Part shown: piece by piece, positions 8,043 through 15,561 of the stretch
Position numbering within the stretch: the first letter of the stretch is position 1
How the letters are laid out: each line of letters starts with the position of its first letter
From: Oscillospiraceae bacterium
GTDB taxonomy: Bacteria; Bacillota; Clostridia; Oscillospirales; Ruminococcaceae
Direction of reading: 5' to 3'
DNA length: 33,911 nt
Assembly: GCA_022769565.1 (NCBI GenBank)
Contig: JALEJQ010000059.1
Span: 1-33,911 of the forward strand
The notes under the pieces: generated by a model
Databases searched by the model: none
What the model saw: the letters and a program-made list of their open reading frames with translations, nothing else
Told to the model about the DNA's origin: nothing
Made by a program: the position numbers and the translations under genes

Positions 8043-8949
8043 TTGTTACCTCGTTCTTTCTTTTCTCGTCCTCCGCCATATCTTCAAGCAGCTTGGAGGC
8101 GCATTTTCCGTAATAATCCGACCTGTAAAGGCTTTTGCAGGAATTTATTATATCCCAAGCCGCAGCCTTATTACCCATAGCAGCAAAGCACATTGCCTTC
8201 CAGTAGGAAACGGTGAATATAAAATTTTCCTCCGGTATACGGGTTTTCGGCTTTCTTGCAGCCGTAAGGATACGCAGCGCATTATCAAGCAGACCTGCGG
8301 CAGTATCATAATGTCCGCAGTAATACTCATATATTCCCAGCGCAAGGGAAACATTGTCGCCGTAAGCCGGACTGTTCATATATGTTTTAAGGTAATAAAT
8401 CCCGTTATTATAGGTTTTCTGCGCATTTTCCATATCACCTTTAAGCAAGTACGCCGTCAGGAGATAAGCGTAATACAGATGCGCATTTGAGGGATTTTTC
8501 GCATAAGCGCCGCTGTCGATACCGCTTAATATTTCAAGTGCCCTGTCCGCATATCCGTTACGCAAAAAACAATCCGCTGCAATTACGGGAATCAGCTTTT
8601 TTTCGCTGTATAGACGCTCTGTTTCCTCATAAAACTTAGGGCTGTAACCCTCGGTACGCTCTATCACGCCGCCGCTTCTTAACCCTAAATATGTGACAGC
8701 ATAAAATATTCCGTATACCGCCAGACCTACCGCTACCCCAAGCAGAATAATACCAAAAGCCTTATAAAAATCCCTCCGGATCAGGCACAAGACTATTGCC
8801 CATATATCAAAGGGTACCGCAATCAAAGAAACAATGTTGCTCATCCCCTTGAAATTCAGCTGCTTCATTGTCAGCTTTGCGTTTTTGGCATAAAGCACAT
8901 AAGCCGAGGATACCCTGTCCATTTCACTTGTGCTCATATTTTCGTTCAT
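8026..8949 (-). CDS. Membrane-anchored TPR-like protein inserted between khpA and rimM
   Basis: Unrecognised protein of 307 residues. Two membrane helices lie at about 38-57 and 62-89 (IVSLIAVPFDIWAIVLCL and IILLGVAVGLAVYGIFYAV). The rest is a soluble alpha-helical domain with repeats such as ADRALEILSGID, HLYYAYLLTAYLLKGDMENA and YWKAMCFAAMGNKAAAWDII, typical of tetratricopeptide folds. The frame is open to 9009, but the ATG at 8949 has GGGGTG close upstream. It interrupts the usual khpA-rimM adjacency and overlaps rimM by 17 bases, so it is expressed with the ribosome-maturation genes. It matches the gene at 26891-27769 in layout (two N-terminal helices, then TPR-like repeats with YYYA and GKFYI-type motifs). 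Function unknown. Confidence 0.85.
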   Translation of the reverse strand: MNENMSTSEMDRVSSAYVLYAKNAKLTMKQLNFKGMSNIVSLIAVPFDIWAIVLCLIRRDFYKAFGIILLGVAVGLAVYGIFYAVTYLGLRSGGVIERTEGYSPKFYEETERLYSEKKLIPVIAADCFLRNGYADRALEILSGIDSGAYAKNPSNAHLYYAYLLTAYLLKGDMENAQKTYNNGIYYLKTYMNSPAYGDNVSLALGIYEYYCGHYDTAAGLLDNALRILTAARKPKTRIPEENFIFTVSYWKAMCFAAMGNKAAAWDIINSCKSLYRSDYYGKCASKLLEDMAEDEKRKNEVTNETIS

Positions 8950-9042
8950 AATGCACCCCGTCAAAGAAAAAGGAATACCGTGCCGTTCCGAAAACACGGA
9001 GCAAAACACAATATTCCCTTAGATACTATATTTTTACGTCTT

Positions 9043-9276
9043 TTAGTCTATCTCGACCATTATCTTCTGATTCTGTCTGCCTGCGCCGGCACGCATAACG
9101 GTTCTGATAGCCTTGGCAATTCTGCCCTGCTTGCCGATAACACGCCCCATATCGTCAGGAGCAACGTGGAGATGATAAACGATAACGCCCTCCTCGTTAG
9201 GCTCGTCAATATCAACGGATACAGCGCTCTTATCTTCAACAAGACCGTTTACAATTGCAATAAGCAGTTCTTTCAT
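9043..9276 (-). CDS. khpA: KH-domain RNA-binding protein KhpA (YlqC)
   Basis: Single KH-domain protein of 77 residues, the usual size. The RNA-gripping loop is GKQG at 48-51 within MGRVIGKQGRIAKAIRTVMR. In streptococci KhpA partners KhpB in RNA binding and division control; here the partner is not in view. Start at 9276 has GTGAGG about 11 bases upstream. It sits in its standard place after rpsP, though the gap of 229 bases is unusually long, and the rimM gene is displaced by a TPR gene. Confidence 0.95.
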   Translation of the reverse strand: MKELLIAIVNGLVEDKSAVSVDIDEPNEEGVIVYHLHVAPDDMGRVIGKQGRIAKAIRTVMRAGAGRQNQKIMVEID

Positions 9277-9444
9277 ATATATAAAACCTCACTTCCTCAG
9301 AGGCAAACCCTCTAAAAATCCGCTTGACCCTTGCATAGCAATAAAGTCTGCGGCACGGTAACGATAACACCAATAAAAAGCCTTAACAGGGTTCAAAGCA
9401 AGCCGCCCTGCCCCGATATTTCTGTAAGAACATCGTTATGGACA

Positions 9445-9473
9445 TCTGAGGAAGGCTTTTGCCCGACCTCAGA
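9445..9473 (-). other. Imperfect hairpin in the 229-base rpsP-khpA gap
   Basis: TCTGAGG (9467-9473 read on minus) pairs with CCTCAGA (9445-9451); an internal loop leads to GGC/GCC closed by AAAA. A second small hairpin, AGAGG/CCTCT, lies at 9299-9313 just before the khpA ribosome site, and CTGAGGAAG recurs in opposite orientation at both places. There is no U-run, so it is not a classical terminator. It may be an mRNA processing or stability element. I see no gene in 9277-9505. Confidence 0.35.
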
Positions 9474-9505
9474 GTCCGCAAGATGAACAAGCCGTAAACA
9501 GGAAC

Positions 9506-9748
9506 TTACTTGATGTCGTTCTTGTCGAAAAGCTTCTTAACAGTTTCGGTAGGCTGTGCGCCGTTAGCCATCCACTTCTTAGCCTTTTCAGCATCAACAC
9601 TGAAAACAACGGGATCCTTTGTGGAATCATAGTAACCGATCTCTTCGATAAATCTACCATTTCTGGGGTATCTGGAATCAGCAACAACGATTCTGTAGAA
9701 AGGAGCCTTCTTAGCGCCCATTCTTCTGAGTCTGATTTTAACTGCCAT
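9506..9748 (-). CDS. rpsP: 30S ribosomal protein S16
   Basis: Ribosomal protein bS16, 80 residues, beginning [20 protein letters not shown] and carrying [21 protein letters not shown], both hallmarks of the family. It stabilises the 16S 5' domain. A strong GGAGGTG lies 7 bases before the ATG, the best ribosome site in the block. It follows two tiny membrane-protein genes after ffh and precedes khpA. Confidence 0.98.
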   Translation of the reverse strand: MAVKIRLRRMGAKKAPFYRIVVADSRYPRNGRFIEEIGYYDSTKDPVVFSVDAEKAKKWMANGAQPTETVKKLFDKNDIK

Positions 9749-9830
9749 TTATATTCACCTCCAATAAAATTTCCAAAGGACAATGATTAAAATATATTTT
9801 TCATAGATCTTAAGCAATGTTCCCTATATA

Positions 9831-10061
9831 TCAAAGCATTTCTGCATTGAAGCAAAATGAAACTGCCGCTGCGGCAATAAGGAGCGCCGCCGAAACGGCA
9901 TATGAGATCTTAACCGCATTATTTCTGCTGTAAATAAGCTCCAGCAGGCTGTAATGCGCCGAATCCGTGTTCTCTTCCGACTTTTTGCCTGCAAGATAGA
10001 CCGTAGGCTCAACCGCAAACAGCAGTCCGAGAACGATAAGCATATCAAAAATAAATGTCAT
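9831..10061 (-). CDS. Small two-helix membrane protein, unknown
   Basis: Short protein of 76 residues with membrane helices at about 2-22 (MLIVLGLLFAVEPTVYLA) and 52-71 (ISYAVSAALLIAAAAVSF), joined by a charged loop rich in Lys, Glu and Ser. Start at 10061 has GAGGAAG about 12 bases upstream. It lies 15 bases after the neighbouring 68-residue membrane gene and 82 bases before rpsP, so it is carried inside the SRP/ribosome operon. No family recognised. An overlapping frame at 9824-10048 is not hydrophobic-patterned and lacks a ribosome site, so I take this frame as the real one. Confidence 0.7.
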   Translation of the reverse strand: MTFIFDMLIVLGLLFAVEPTVYLAGKKSEENTDSAHYSLLELIYSRNNAVKISYAVSAALLIAAAAVSFCFNAEML

Positions 10062-10076
10062 ACCAAAAAAACTTCC

Positions 10077-10283
10077 TCAAATCAGGTCAGTAAACACCGC
10101 TATGCCGTAAAGCACAAGCAGCGCCCCGACTATTACTGTCATGACCCTTGCGCCGTTTCTTCCAAGACGTCTGAAAAGGGGTCTTGTTTCAATATATCTC
10201 ATATACCACTCTGCGTCCAATATCCCAAGCAGCACGAAAACCGCACCGAATATCCCGAAAAGCAGCAGATAAAAGACTTTCAT
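10077..10283 (-). CDS. Small two-helix membrane protein (Imm17-like appearance)
   Basis: Protein of 68 residues. Helices lie at about 3-22 (VFYLLLFGIFGAVFVLLGIL) and 46-65 (ARVMTVIVGALLVLYGIAVF). Between them is a Trp/Tyr/Arg-rich loop ending RRLGRNGARV, which resembles small proteins annotated as Imm17 immunity proteins; this is a resemblance from memory and not tested. The start lies 3 bases after the ffh stop with no independent ribosome site, so it probably depends on translation coupling with ffh. No toxin gene is nearby, which argues against a real immunity role. Co-expression with ffh would fit a membrane-insertion role, but that is only inference. Confidence 0.7.
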   Translation of the reverse strand: MKVFYLLLFGIFGAVFVLLGILDAEWYMRYIETRPLFRRLGRNGARVMTVIVGALLVLYGIAVFTDLI

Positions 10284-10286
10284 AGA

Positions 10287-11657
10287 TTATTTCATGGGAG
10301 GCAGACCACCCATACCCATCATACCTGCGGGCATACGAAGCCTGTTTTTCTTACCCTTGCCGTTTTTGCCCATAATGCCAAGCTGCTTCATCATCTTCTG
10401 CATTTCCTCAAACTGTTTGAGCAGCCTGTTCACATCTGCAACGGTATTTCCGCTGCCCGAAGCGATACGCCGCTTTCTCGGCGGAGTTATAATGGAAGGC
10501 TTTGCTCTCTCCGCAGGTGTCATGGAAAGTATCATTGCCTCAACTCTCTTTACCTGCCTGTCGTCAACGTCAACATCGTCAAGCTTGTTGCCGACGCCGG
10601 GGAGCATACCAAGTATCTGCTTTATAGGACCCATTTTCTGTATCTGCTTCATCTGGTCAAGAAGGTCGTTCATATCAAAGGTGTTCTCCTTGATCCTTGA
10701 AGCCAGCTTCTGGGAGTTTTCTTCATCAAATGTGGACTGCGCCCTTTCGATAAGGGTAAGCATATCGCCCATACCGAGTATTCTGGATGCCATTCTGTCG
10801 GGGTGGAACTGTTCAAAATCCTCCAGCTTTTCGCCCGTGCCCACAAACTTTATAGGCTTGCCTGTAACGGCGAGAACGGACAGCGCCGCACCGCCTCTTG
10901 TATCTGAATCCAGCTTTGACATAAGTACACTGTTAATGCCGAGAGCATCGTCAAACGCCTTTGCAACGTTAACAGCGTCCTGACCTGTCATTGCGTCAAC
11001 AACAAGCATTATCTCGTTAGGCTGAGTTTCCTCTTTTATTGCCTTCAGCTCGTTCATAAGAGCCTCGTCAATGTGAAGACGTCCTGCCGTATCAAGGATA
11101 ACCACATCGTTGCCGTGGTCTTTAGCGTGTTTAACAGCTTCCTTTGCAATGGTAACAGGGTTTATCTGTCCCATTTCAAAGACCTTTACATCAGCCTTTT
11201 TTGCCACTACCGACAGCTGGTCAATAGCCGCAGGACGGTAAACGTCACAGGCTACAAGCAGCGGTCTTTTGCCCTGCTCCTTGAAATACTTTGCCAGCTT
11301 TGCGGCGTGAGTTGTTTTACCTGAACCCTGAAGACCGCACATCATAATAACGCAGGGCGGCTTGGAGGGGAAATTTATCTTTGCGCTGTTATCGCCCATA
11401 AGAGCGATAAGCTCCTCGTTAACTATCTTTATTACCTGCTGTCCCGGAGTAAGGCTTGCAAGCACATCTTCGCCAACGGCACGTTCCGTTACCTTTGAAA
11501 CGAAGTCCTTTACCACCTTATAGTTTACGTCCGCTTCGAGAAGAGCAAGTCTGACCTCTCTCATAGCCTCTTTAACGTCGGCTTCGGTCAGCTTACCTCT
11601 GCTTTTAAGACGTTTAAACACGCTGTTCAGTTTTTCGGATAATCCTTCAAACGCCAT
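10287..11657 (-). CDS. ffh: Signal recognition particle protein Ffh (SRP54)
   Basis: GTPase that binds signal peptides and 4.5S/6S-like SRP RNA and delivers ribosomes to FtsY; 456 residues. The N domain (1-90) is followed by the NG GTPase domain with P-loop GLQGSGKTT (108-116), DVYRPAAIDQL, DTAGRLHIDE and the SKLDSDTRGGAAL G4 region. The Met-rich M domain (about 300-456) contains KMGPIKQILGMLPG and ends in a Gly/Met/Pro-rich tail. It follows ylxM by 37 bases as in most Firmicutes. Everything expected is present. Confidence 0.98.
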   Translation of the reverse strand: MAFEGLSEKLNSVFKRLKSRGKLTEADVKEAMREVRLALLEADVNYKVVKDFVSKVTERAVGEDVLASLTPGQQVIKIVNEELIALMGDNSAKINFPSKPPCVIMMCGLQGSGKTTHAAKLAKYFKEQGKRPLLVACDVYRPAAIDQLSVVAKKADVKVFEMGQINPVTIAKEAVKHAKDHGNDVVILDTAGRLHIDEALMNELKAIKEETQPNEIMLVVDAMTGQDAVNVAKAFDDALGINSVLMSKLDSDTRGGAALSVLAVTGKPIKFVGTGEKLEDFEQFHPDRMASRILGMGDMLTLIERAQSTFDEENSQKLASRIKENTFDMNDLLDQMKQIQKMGPIKQILGMLPGVGNKLDDVDVDDRQVKRVEAMILSMTPAERAKPSIITPPRKRRIASGSGNTVADVNRLLKQFEEMQKMMKQLGIMGKNGKGKKNRLRMPAGMMGMGGLPPMK

Positions 11658-11694
11658 AATAGCCTCCCGTCAAAAGTACAAAGCGGAAAACCGC

Positions 11695-12069
11695 TCAGAA
11701 CAGATCTTTATTTTCCTCGGCGAGCTGCACAAGGTATTCCGCACGCTTTACTATCCCCTTAGGGAAGCCGCAGTGCGCACATTCCGCCTTTATATCGGCA
11801 GAAAGCTTGCCCACCTCTTCGATGATCTCGTAATATTTCTGAGATCTTTCGGCAAGGCGGAACTTTTCCTCAAGCTCAAGCATAGTCTGCTCTCCCCGCT
11901 TAATGCTGTCTCTTACGCCCTGTCTTGTAATGTTTTCATGCTCCGCAATTTCGGAAAGGGACAAGTCCTCGTTATAATAAAGATCAATAACGTCACGCTG
12001 TTTATCGGTAAGCATACAGGAATAATAATCCAGCAGCACAGAAAAGCGCAGATCCTTATCACTGTTCAC
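11695..12069 (-). CDS. ylxM: YlxM-family putative SRP-associated helix-turn-helix protein
   Basis: Small DNA-binding-like protein of 125 residues, the usual partner upstream of ffh. The sigma-70 region-4-like helix-turn-helix is MLTDKQRDVIDLYYNEDLSL then SEIAEHENITRQGVRDSI (about residues 18-55), followed by a helical C-terminus. I set the start at GTG 12069: GGAGGGG is 5 bases ahead. A longer frame to 12147 would run into the promoter, so it is excluded. A CxxC-like pair (ECAHCGF, about 94-100) is present in the C-terminal part, unusual for the family in my experience. It is the first gene of the ylxM-ffh-rpsP block. Confidence 0.92.
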   Translation of the reverse strand: MNSDKDLRFSVLLDYYSCMLTDKQRDVIDLYYNEDLSLSEIAEHENITRQGVRDSIKRGEQTMLELEEKFRLAERSQKYYEIIEEVGKLSADIKAECAHCGFPKGIVKRAEYLVQLAEENKDLF

Positions 12070-12095
12070 CAAGACCCCTCCGTTCCAGAATTGAA

Positions 12096-12117
12096 TGTAA
12101 AGCAAATCAGCTTTACA
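12096..12117. promoter_or_regulatory. Perfect 8-bp inverted repeat at the ylxM transcription start
   Basis: TGTAAAGC (12096-12103) and GCTTTACA (12110-12117) with a 6-base spacer, starting 1 base after the -10 box. It would span +1 (about 12112). Either it is an operator placed to block the polymerase, or it gives the 5' end of the message a protective hairpin. Both are inference. Confidence 0.5.
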
Positions 12118-12118
12118 T

Positions 12119-12147
12119 ATTATACAACAATTTATCCGTTTTGTCAA
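12119..12147 (-). promoter_or_regulatory. Perfect consensus sigma-A promoter for the ylxM-ffh-rpsP operon
   Basis: Minus strand TTGACA (12142-12147), exactly 17 bases, TATAAT (12119-12124). Both hexamers match the consensus at every base, as expected for a strong housekeeping promoter. The leader to the ylxM GTG is about 43 bases. Confidence 0.92.
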
Positions 12148-12187
12148 GTGTATTTACAGCTTTTTTTGCAATATTACAATTTGTACA

Positions 12188-12229
12188 AAAATAAAGAGCT
12201 TTTCCGCAGAATATTTGCAGAAAAGCTCT
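12188..12229 (-). terminator. Rho-independent terminator of the GGDEF/EAL gene
   Basis: AGAGCTTTTC/GAAAAGCTCT forms a 10-bp perfect stem, extendable by three more pairs, at 12195-12229, and is followed on the minus strand by TTATTTTTG. It lies 18 bases past the stop. The plus-strand side also ends in a T tract (12235-12242), so it could work both ways. Confidence 0.85.
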
Positions 12230-12246
12230 GTAAAATTTTTTTACTT

Positions 12247-15200
12247 TCAGGCTTCAGCCTCTTTGTCCGCATAAGCCTCGGGGATATAAACGTACATATA
12301 CTCCTTCCCCGTAGGCGCAGCGGTGTAAAGGTATGTGGAATCTCCGCTCTTCATTGTACGGCGGAAGGGCTCTCTGCCGTCCGTTCTGAACTGTACCAGT
12401 CTTTCGCCCTCAAAGGAATAACATTCTATCGGCTCTACATTGCTTGTTTCAATGGTTCCGCTGCTGACATAGACCTTGCCGTTCTTAACGCCCAGAGGAT
12501 TTTCCTCCGAAGCCTTGCAGATAGCTTTAAGAGATGTTCCTCTGCATTTTACCGAGCCTGAGCCGTTGAGATCGCCTACACCGGTAGCAAAGTTGCCCTC
12601 GCAGAGAATGTCCATAACACCTGCATTGAGCGTTGTATCAACATTTCCCTCCAAAGCGCCTATTCCGGCAATATTCTTGCCCTTTACCACTATGCCGCTC
12701 TTTCCGCCGTTGATAACGATATTTCCGCTGCCCTTATCAAAGGTTCCGATGCAGCAGCAGGAATCGCCCGAGATCTGAGCGTTTATATTTGCGGCACTGT
12801 CAATGTTTACCCGTCCGCTTCTGGAGCCAACACCTATGACCTTTTCACCGCCCATGTTTATTTCGGCATTCACGGGATTCATAAACACAGACGTATCACC
12901 GGCAAAGCTGCCTATTCCCACAATGTCCTTGCCGTCCCCCTTTACCCTTACGGTGCCGCTGATGATCTTTATAAGGGAATCGGCAGAGCCTATGCCGCCG
13001 CCTATTCCGATAACGTTATCACCCTTGCAGCTGACATTTATCTCGCCCTCGCAGGCAAGCATTATCTTTCCGAAATTCTGCATACAGCTTCCGCCTATGC
13101 CGAAGGAGCTTACCTTGTTGTCGCTTATGTCAAGGCTTCCTGCGCCGCTGACAAACAGCTTTGCGCCCTCGGGAACTCTTATGCCGCCCCGTTTGAAGGT
13201 GCTGCGCCCCTCTATCTCCATATTGACCTCACTGCCCTTGGCAAATGCCAGAACAGAGCTGTCGTCCGAAACGATATTGACGTTTTCAAGTCTGAGCCTT
13301 GATTCCGGCTCGGCGTCGCAGGTTATCTTCATATTGACCTCGGTATCGGGGTCGCCCTTGAGCACAGCCTGCTTGCTGGTGATAAATATCTCGTTGAAGC
13401 CTGCAAGTCCAAGCTCCACAATATCCGCCGTTTCGGGTTCGGTTATCCTGTATATCCTGCTTACCTTGCCCTTGTGCTTGAGGTTGAAGTTTATGATATG
13501 ATTTTTTATGTCAAGAGGTATTTCAAGCATAAGAACAGCGGTAGCACGACAGGTTATATAGCCCTGTATAAGGTCTACGCCGAGAGAAATAACCGTTTCA
13601 AGCTCTTCAAGGGTCTCAACTCCCTCGCCCAGAGCCATAATACCATGCTGGGAAGCAAAATCTACCATATTGGCAACAAGGTGCTGCCTCTGAACATCCT
13701 TGTCGATGTCCTTTATTATGGAACGGTCTATCTTTATATACTCGGGCTTCACCGCAAGGAGGGTTGAGTCGTTTGAATAGCCTGTTCCGTAGTCGTCCAG
13801 AGCTATCTGCGTCCTTCTTGAACGCAGACGTTCGTCCAGAGTTTTTACTGCGCTGTCAAACACGGGGTTTTCCTCCGTTACTTCAACAACTATCTTGTCA
13901 AACAGCGAGCCATATGTGTCAGCCAGCTTGAGGAAATCCTCATCGGACAGAAGCGCATTGGGTATACAGTTGATGAACATTTTTCTCGTGCTGAAGAAAT
14001 CCTGATTTTCCGAGAGTATCTTCATTGTGCCGGAGAAGGTTATCTGCTCTATCTTGTACAGCATTTCCTGCTGCTTGGCTATATCAAGCACTTCAAGGGG
14101 CGAAAGCCTTATGCCGTCCACGGTATGGGGACGCATAAGAGCTTCGTAGCCGAATATCTCGCCTGTGCGTGCGTTTACTATAGGCTGGAAGTGGTAATCT
14201 ATATAACCGTTTTCGATTATCTGTTCAAATACCTGTACTTTTCTGAATTCCTGTGCTTTAAGCTCGTAATCGTCTCCGCTGAAAGCAACGGGAGCAAGAG
14301 CGCCGCTGTTTTCTGCGTCAAAAGCCGCAAAATCCGCATGGGCAAGTATAGTGCCCACATCGTTGTCCGAGCCGCTGAAGCAGGCATAACCGCAGAATAC
14401 CCTTACGCTGCCCTTTTCACCGCCGGACATACCCGACAGCATTTCCTGTATACCGCTGCATATCTTATCCGCCAGCTTGCGGCAGCCGTCCTCGTAGGTC
14501 TCGGTAATAAGAACACTGAACTCGTTTGACGCCGTTCTACCCGTAAAAATATTGTGGGGATTTTCGTATTTCTTGATATAAGCTGCGACCTTTGAGATAA
14601 TTTTTTCTGCAGCCGCATTTCCGGCAAAGGAAGTAATGCTGTCCATGCCGCTGAGAACAAAGTTGATAACTCCGAGAGTGCCTGCGTTCATCTCCGACGA
14701 CTTTCTCACCTGTGAAGCGAAAGCGTCCGAGCTAAGAACACCCGTGGATTTATCGTAATATTTAAGGCTTCTTATAACGTTTTTGCAGGCAACATACTTT
14801 GAAACGTCTATAATTTCTATAAACTCATAATTTCCGAAGCCGGATGAACAGACCTTTATCCACTTATCCGCAATGCTTGTCATATAAATGTCCTCGTCCG
14901 AATTAAGACGGCTGGAGACCATTTCCTTAATTATACTTGAATATTCATCCTCTCCAACAACGGATGAGGATACCGTTATCCCTGTTACTTCCGTGAAATT
15001 CGAACTTAAAAGAGCCGTCTTTTTCAGCTTGTCGAAACGGATAAAGGCGAAACCGTATATACTTTTTTCCGTTTCCTCAAGGCAAACAAGCTCCCTGTGC
15101 AGCTCCTGTGCGCCGAACACAGCCAAACCGGCTCCCACAACTGCAGGAACAGCTGCCAGCACCTCAGGCAGCGGCACAAGCTCGTAACAGGTCACCACAG

Positions 15201-15282
15201 CATACACTGCCGCCAGCACCGAAAGCACCCCGGCAATGATAAGCAAAGCCCTTATTTTTCTGAACTTCCCTTTATTTATCAT
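12247..15282 (-). CDS. Degenerate GGDEF-EAL c-di-GMP phosphodiesterase fused to a beta-solenoid repeat domain
   Basis: A 1011-residue protein. Two membrane helices lie at about 10-32 and 39-57, so both ends face the cytoplasm. A sensor-like region (70-165) and a GGDEF-type domain (about 170-330) follow; the GGDEF motif is replaced by TASNEF (250-255), so cyclase activity is not expected. The EAL domain (about 345-590) looks active: E380-A-L, N438, E467, D496/D497, K517, E553 and Q573 are all present. Residues 640-950 form a repeat region in which GIG-like turns recur at 728, 759, 789, 817, 845, 873 and 901, a 28-31-residue period with alternating beta residues, as in right-handed beta-helices. 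Extracellular Firmicutes proteins have comparable GIGG repeats; here the domain should be cytosolic. The gene is monocistronic with its own promoter and terminator. The ATG at 15282 has no good ribosome site and follows a 9-codon frame (15286-15315) by 3 bases. Confidence 0.92.
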   Translation of the reverse strand: MINKGKFRKIRALLIIAGVLSVLAAVYAVVTCYELVPLPEVLAAVPAVVGAGLAVFGAQELHRELVCLEETEKSIYGFAFIRFDKLKKTALLSSNFTEVTGITVSSSVVGEDEYSSIIKEMVSSRLNSDEDIYMTSIADKWIKVCSSGFGNYEFIEIIDVSKYVACKNVIRSLKYYDKSTGVLSSDAFASQVRKSSEMNAGTLGVINFVLSGMDSITSFAGNAAAEKIISKVAAYIKKYENPHNIFTGRTASNEFSVLITETYEDGCRKLADKICSGIQEMLSGMSGGEKGSVRVFCGYACFSGSDNDVGTILAHADFAAFDAENSGALAPVAFSGDDYELKAQEFRKVQVFEQIIENGYIDYHFQPIVNARTGEIFGYEALMRPHTVDGIRLSPLEVLDIAKQQEMLYKIEQITFSGTMKILSENQDFFSTRKMFINCIPNALLSDEDFLKLADTYGSLFDKIVVEVTEENPVFDSAVKTLDERLRSRRTQIALDDYGTGYSNDSTLLAVKPEYIKIDRSIIKDIDKDVQRQHLVANMVDFASQHGIMALGEGVETLEELETVISLGVDLIQGYITCRATAVLMLEIPLDIKNHIINFNLKHKGKVSRIYRITEPETADIVELGLAGFNEIFITSKQAVLKGDPDTEVNMKITCDAEPESRLRLENVNIVSDDSSVLAFAKGSEVNMEIEGRSTFKRGGIRVPEGAKLFVSGAGSLDISDNKVSSFGIGGSCMQNFGKIMLACEGEINVSCKGDNVIGIGGGIGSADSLIKIISGTVRVKGDGKDIVGIGSFAGDTSVFMNPVNAEINMGGEKVIGVGSRSGRVNIDSAANINAQISGDSCCCIGTFDKGSGNIVINGGKSGIVVKGKNIAGIGALEGNVDTTLNAGVMDILCEGNFATGVGDLNGSGSVKCRGTSLKAICKASEENPLGVKNGKVYVSSGTIETSNVEPIECYSFEGERLVQFRTDGREPFRRTMKSGDSTYLYTAAPTGKEYMYVYIPEAYADKEAEA

Positions 15283-15373
15283 AAGCTACGTTGCCCGGCA
15301 AAAGCTGTTCGCCATATGCGTCGGACAGTCCTCCCAAAACACCAAAAAATATGCAAATAGATTATCACTAAAA

Positions 15374-15402
15374 ATTATATATCATTTATTCATTTTTTTC
15401 AA
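15374..15402 (-). promoter_or_regulatory. Sigma-A-type promoter of the GGDEF/EAL gene
   Basis: TTGAAA (15397-15402), 17 bases, perfect TATAAT (15374-15379) on the minus strand. The leader of about 85 bases contains GGGAGGA, a short 9-codon frame (15286-15315) and GGACTGTCC dyad symmetry. I compared the leader with c-di-GMP riboswitch (GEMM) sequence and did not find its conserved core. Confidence 0.8.
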
Positions 15403-15507
15403 TATTAAATTCGACCAAAATTTAACCATATTTATAGGCTATTCAAACATAACCGTATGCTTTTTAAGTGTTTCGACAATTTTTTTACAAAATGCCTTTT
15501 ATAACGC

Positions 15508-15537
15508 AAAAAAGCGCACGGAACCTTGCCCGTGCGC
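15508..15537 (-). terminator. Rho-independent terminator of the fatty-acid operon (after acpP)
   Basis: An 8-bp perfect stem GCGCACGG/CCGTGCGC with an 8-base loop, followed by TTTTTTGCG on the minus strand, 25 bases after the acpP stop. It closes the fab/acc operon and insulates the GGDEF/EAL gene. Confidence 0.93.
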
Positions 15538-15561
15538 CCTTTACGCTTTTACCGTTAAAAA

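Noticed and set aside
9824-10048. A 74-codon minus-strand frame overlapping the 76-residue membrane gene
   Set aside because: Arg/Ser-rich, no ribosome site, and out of phase with the hydrophobic frame that has GAGGAAG upstream.
10077-10283. A toxin-immunity pair for the Imm17-like protein
   Set aside because: No toxin or secretion gene nearby; the neighbours are all housekeeping.
12803-13501. A 232-codon plus-strand frame rich in Pro, Ser and Leu
   Set aside because: Antisense to the solenoid repeats of the EAL protein; the composition simply mirrors the repeats.
15283-15380. A c-di-GMP (GEMM) riboswitch before the EAL gene
   Set aside because: The GACGC stretch looked suggestive, but the conserved core and the receptor stems are absent.
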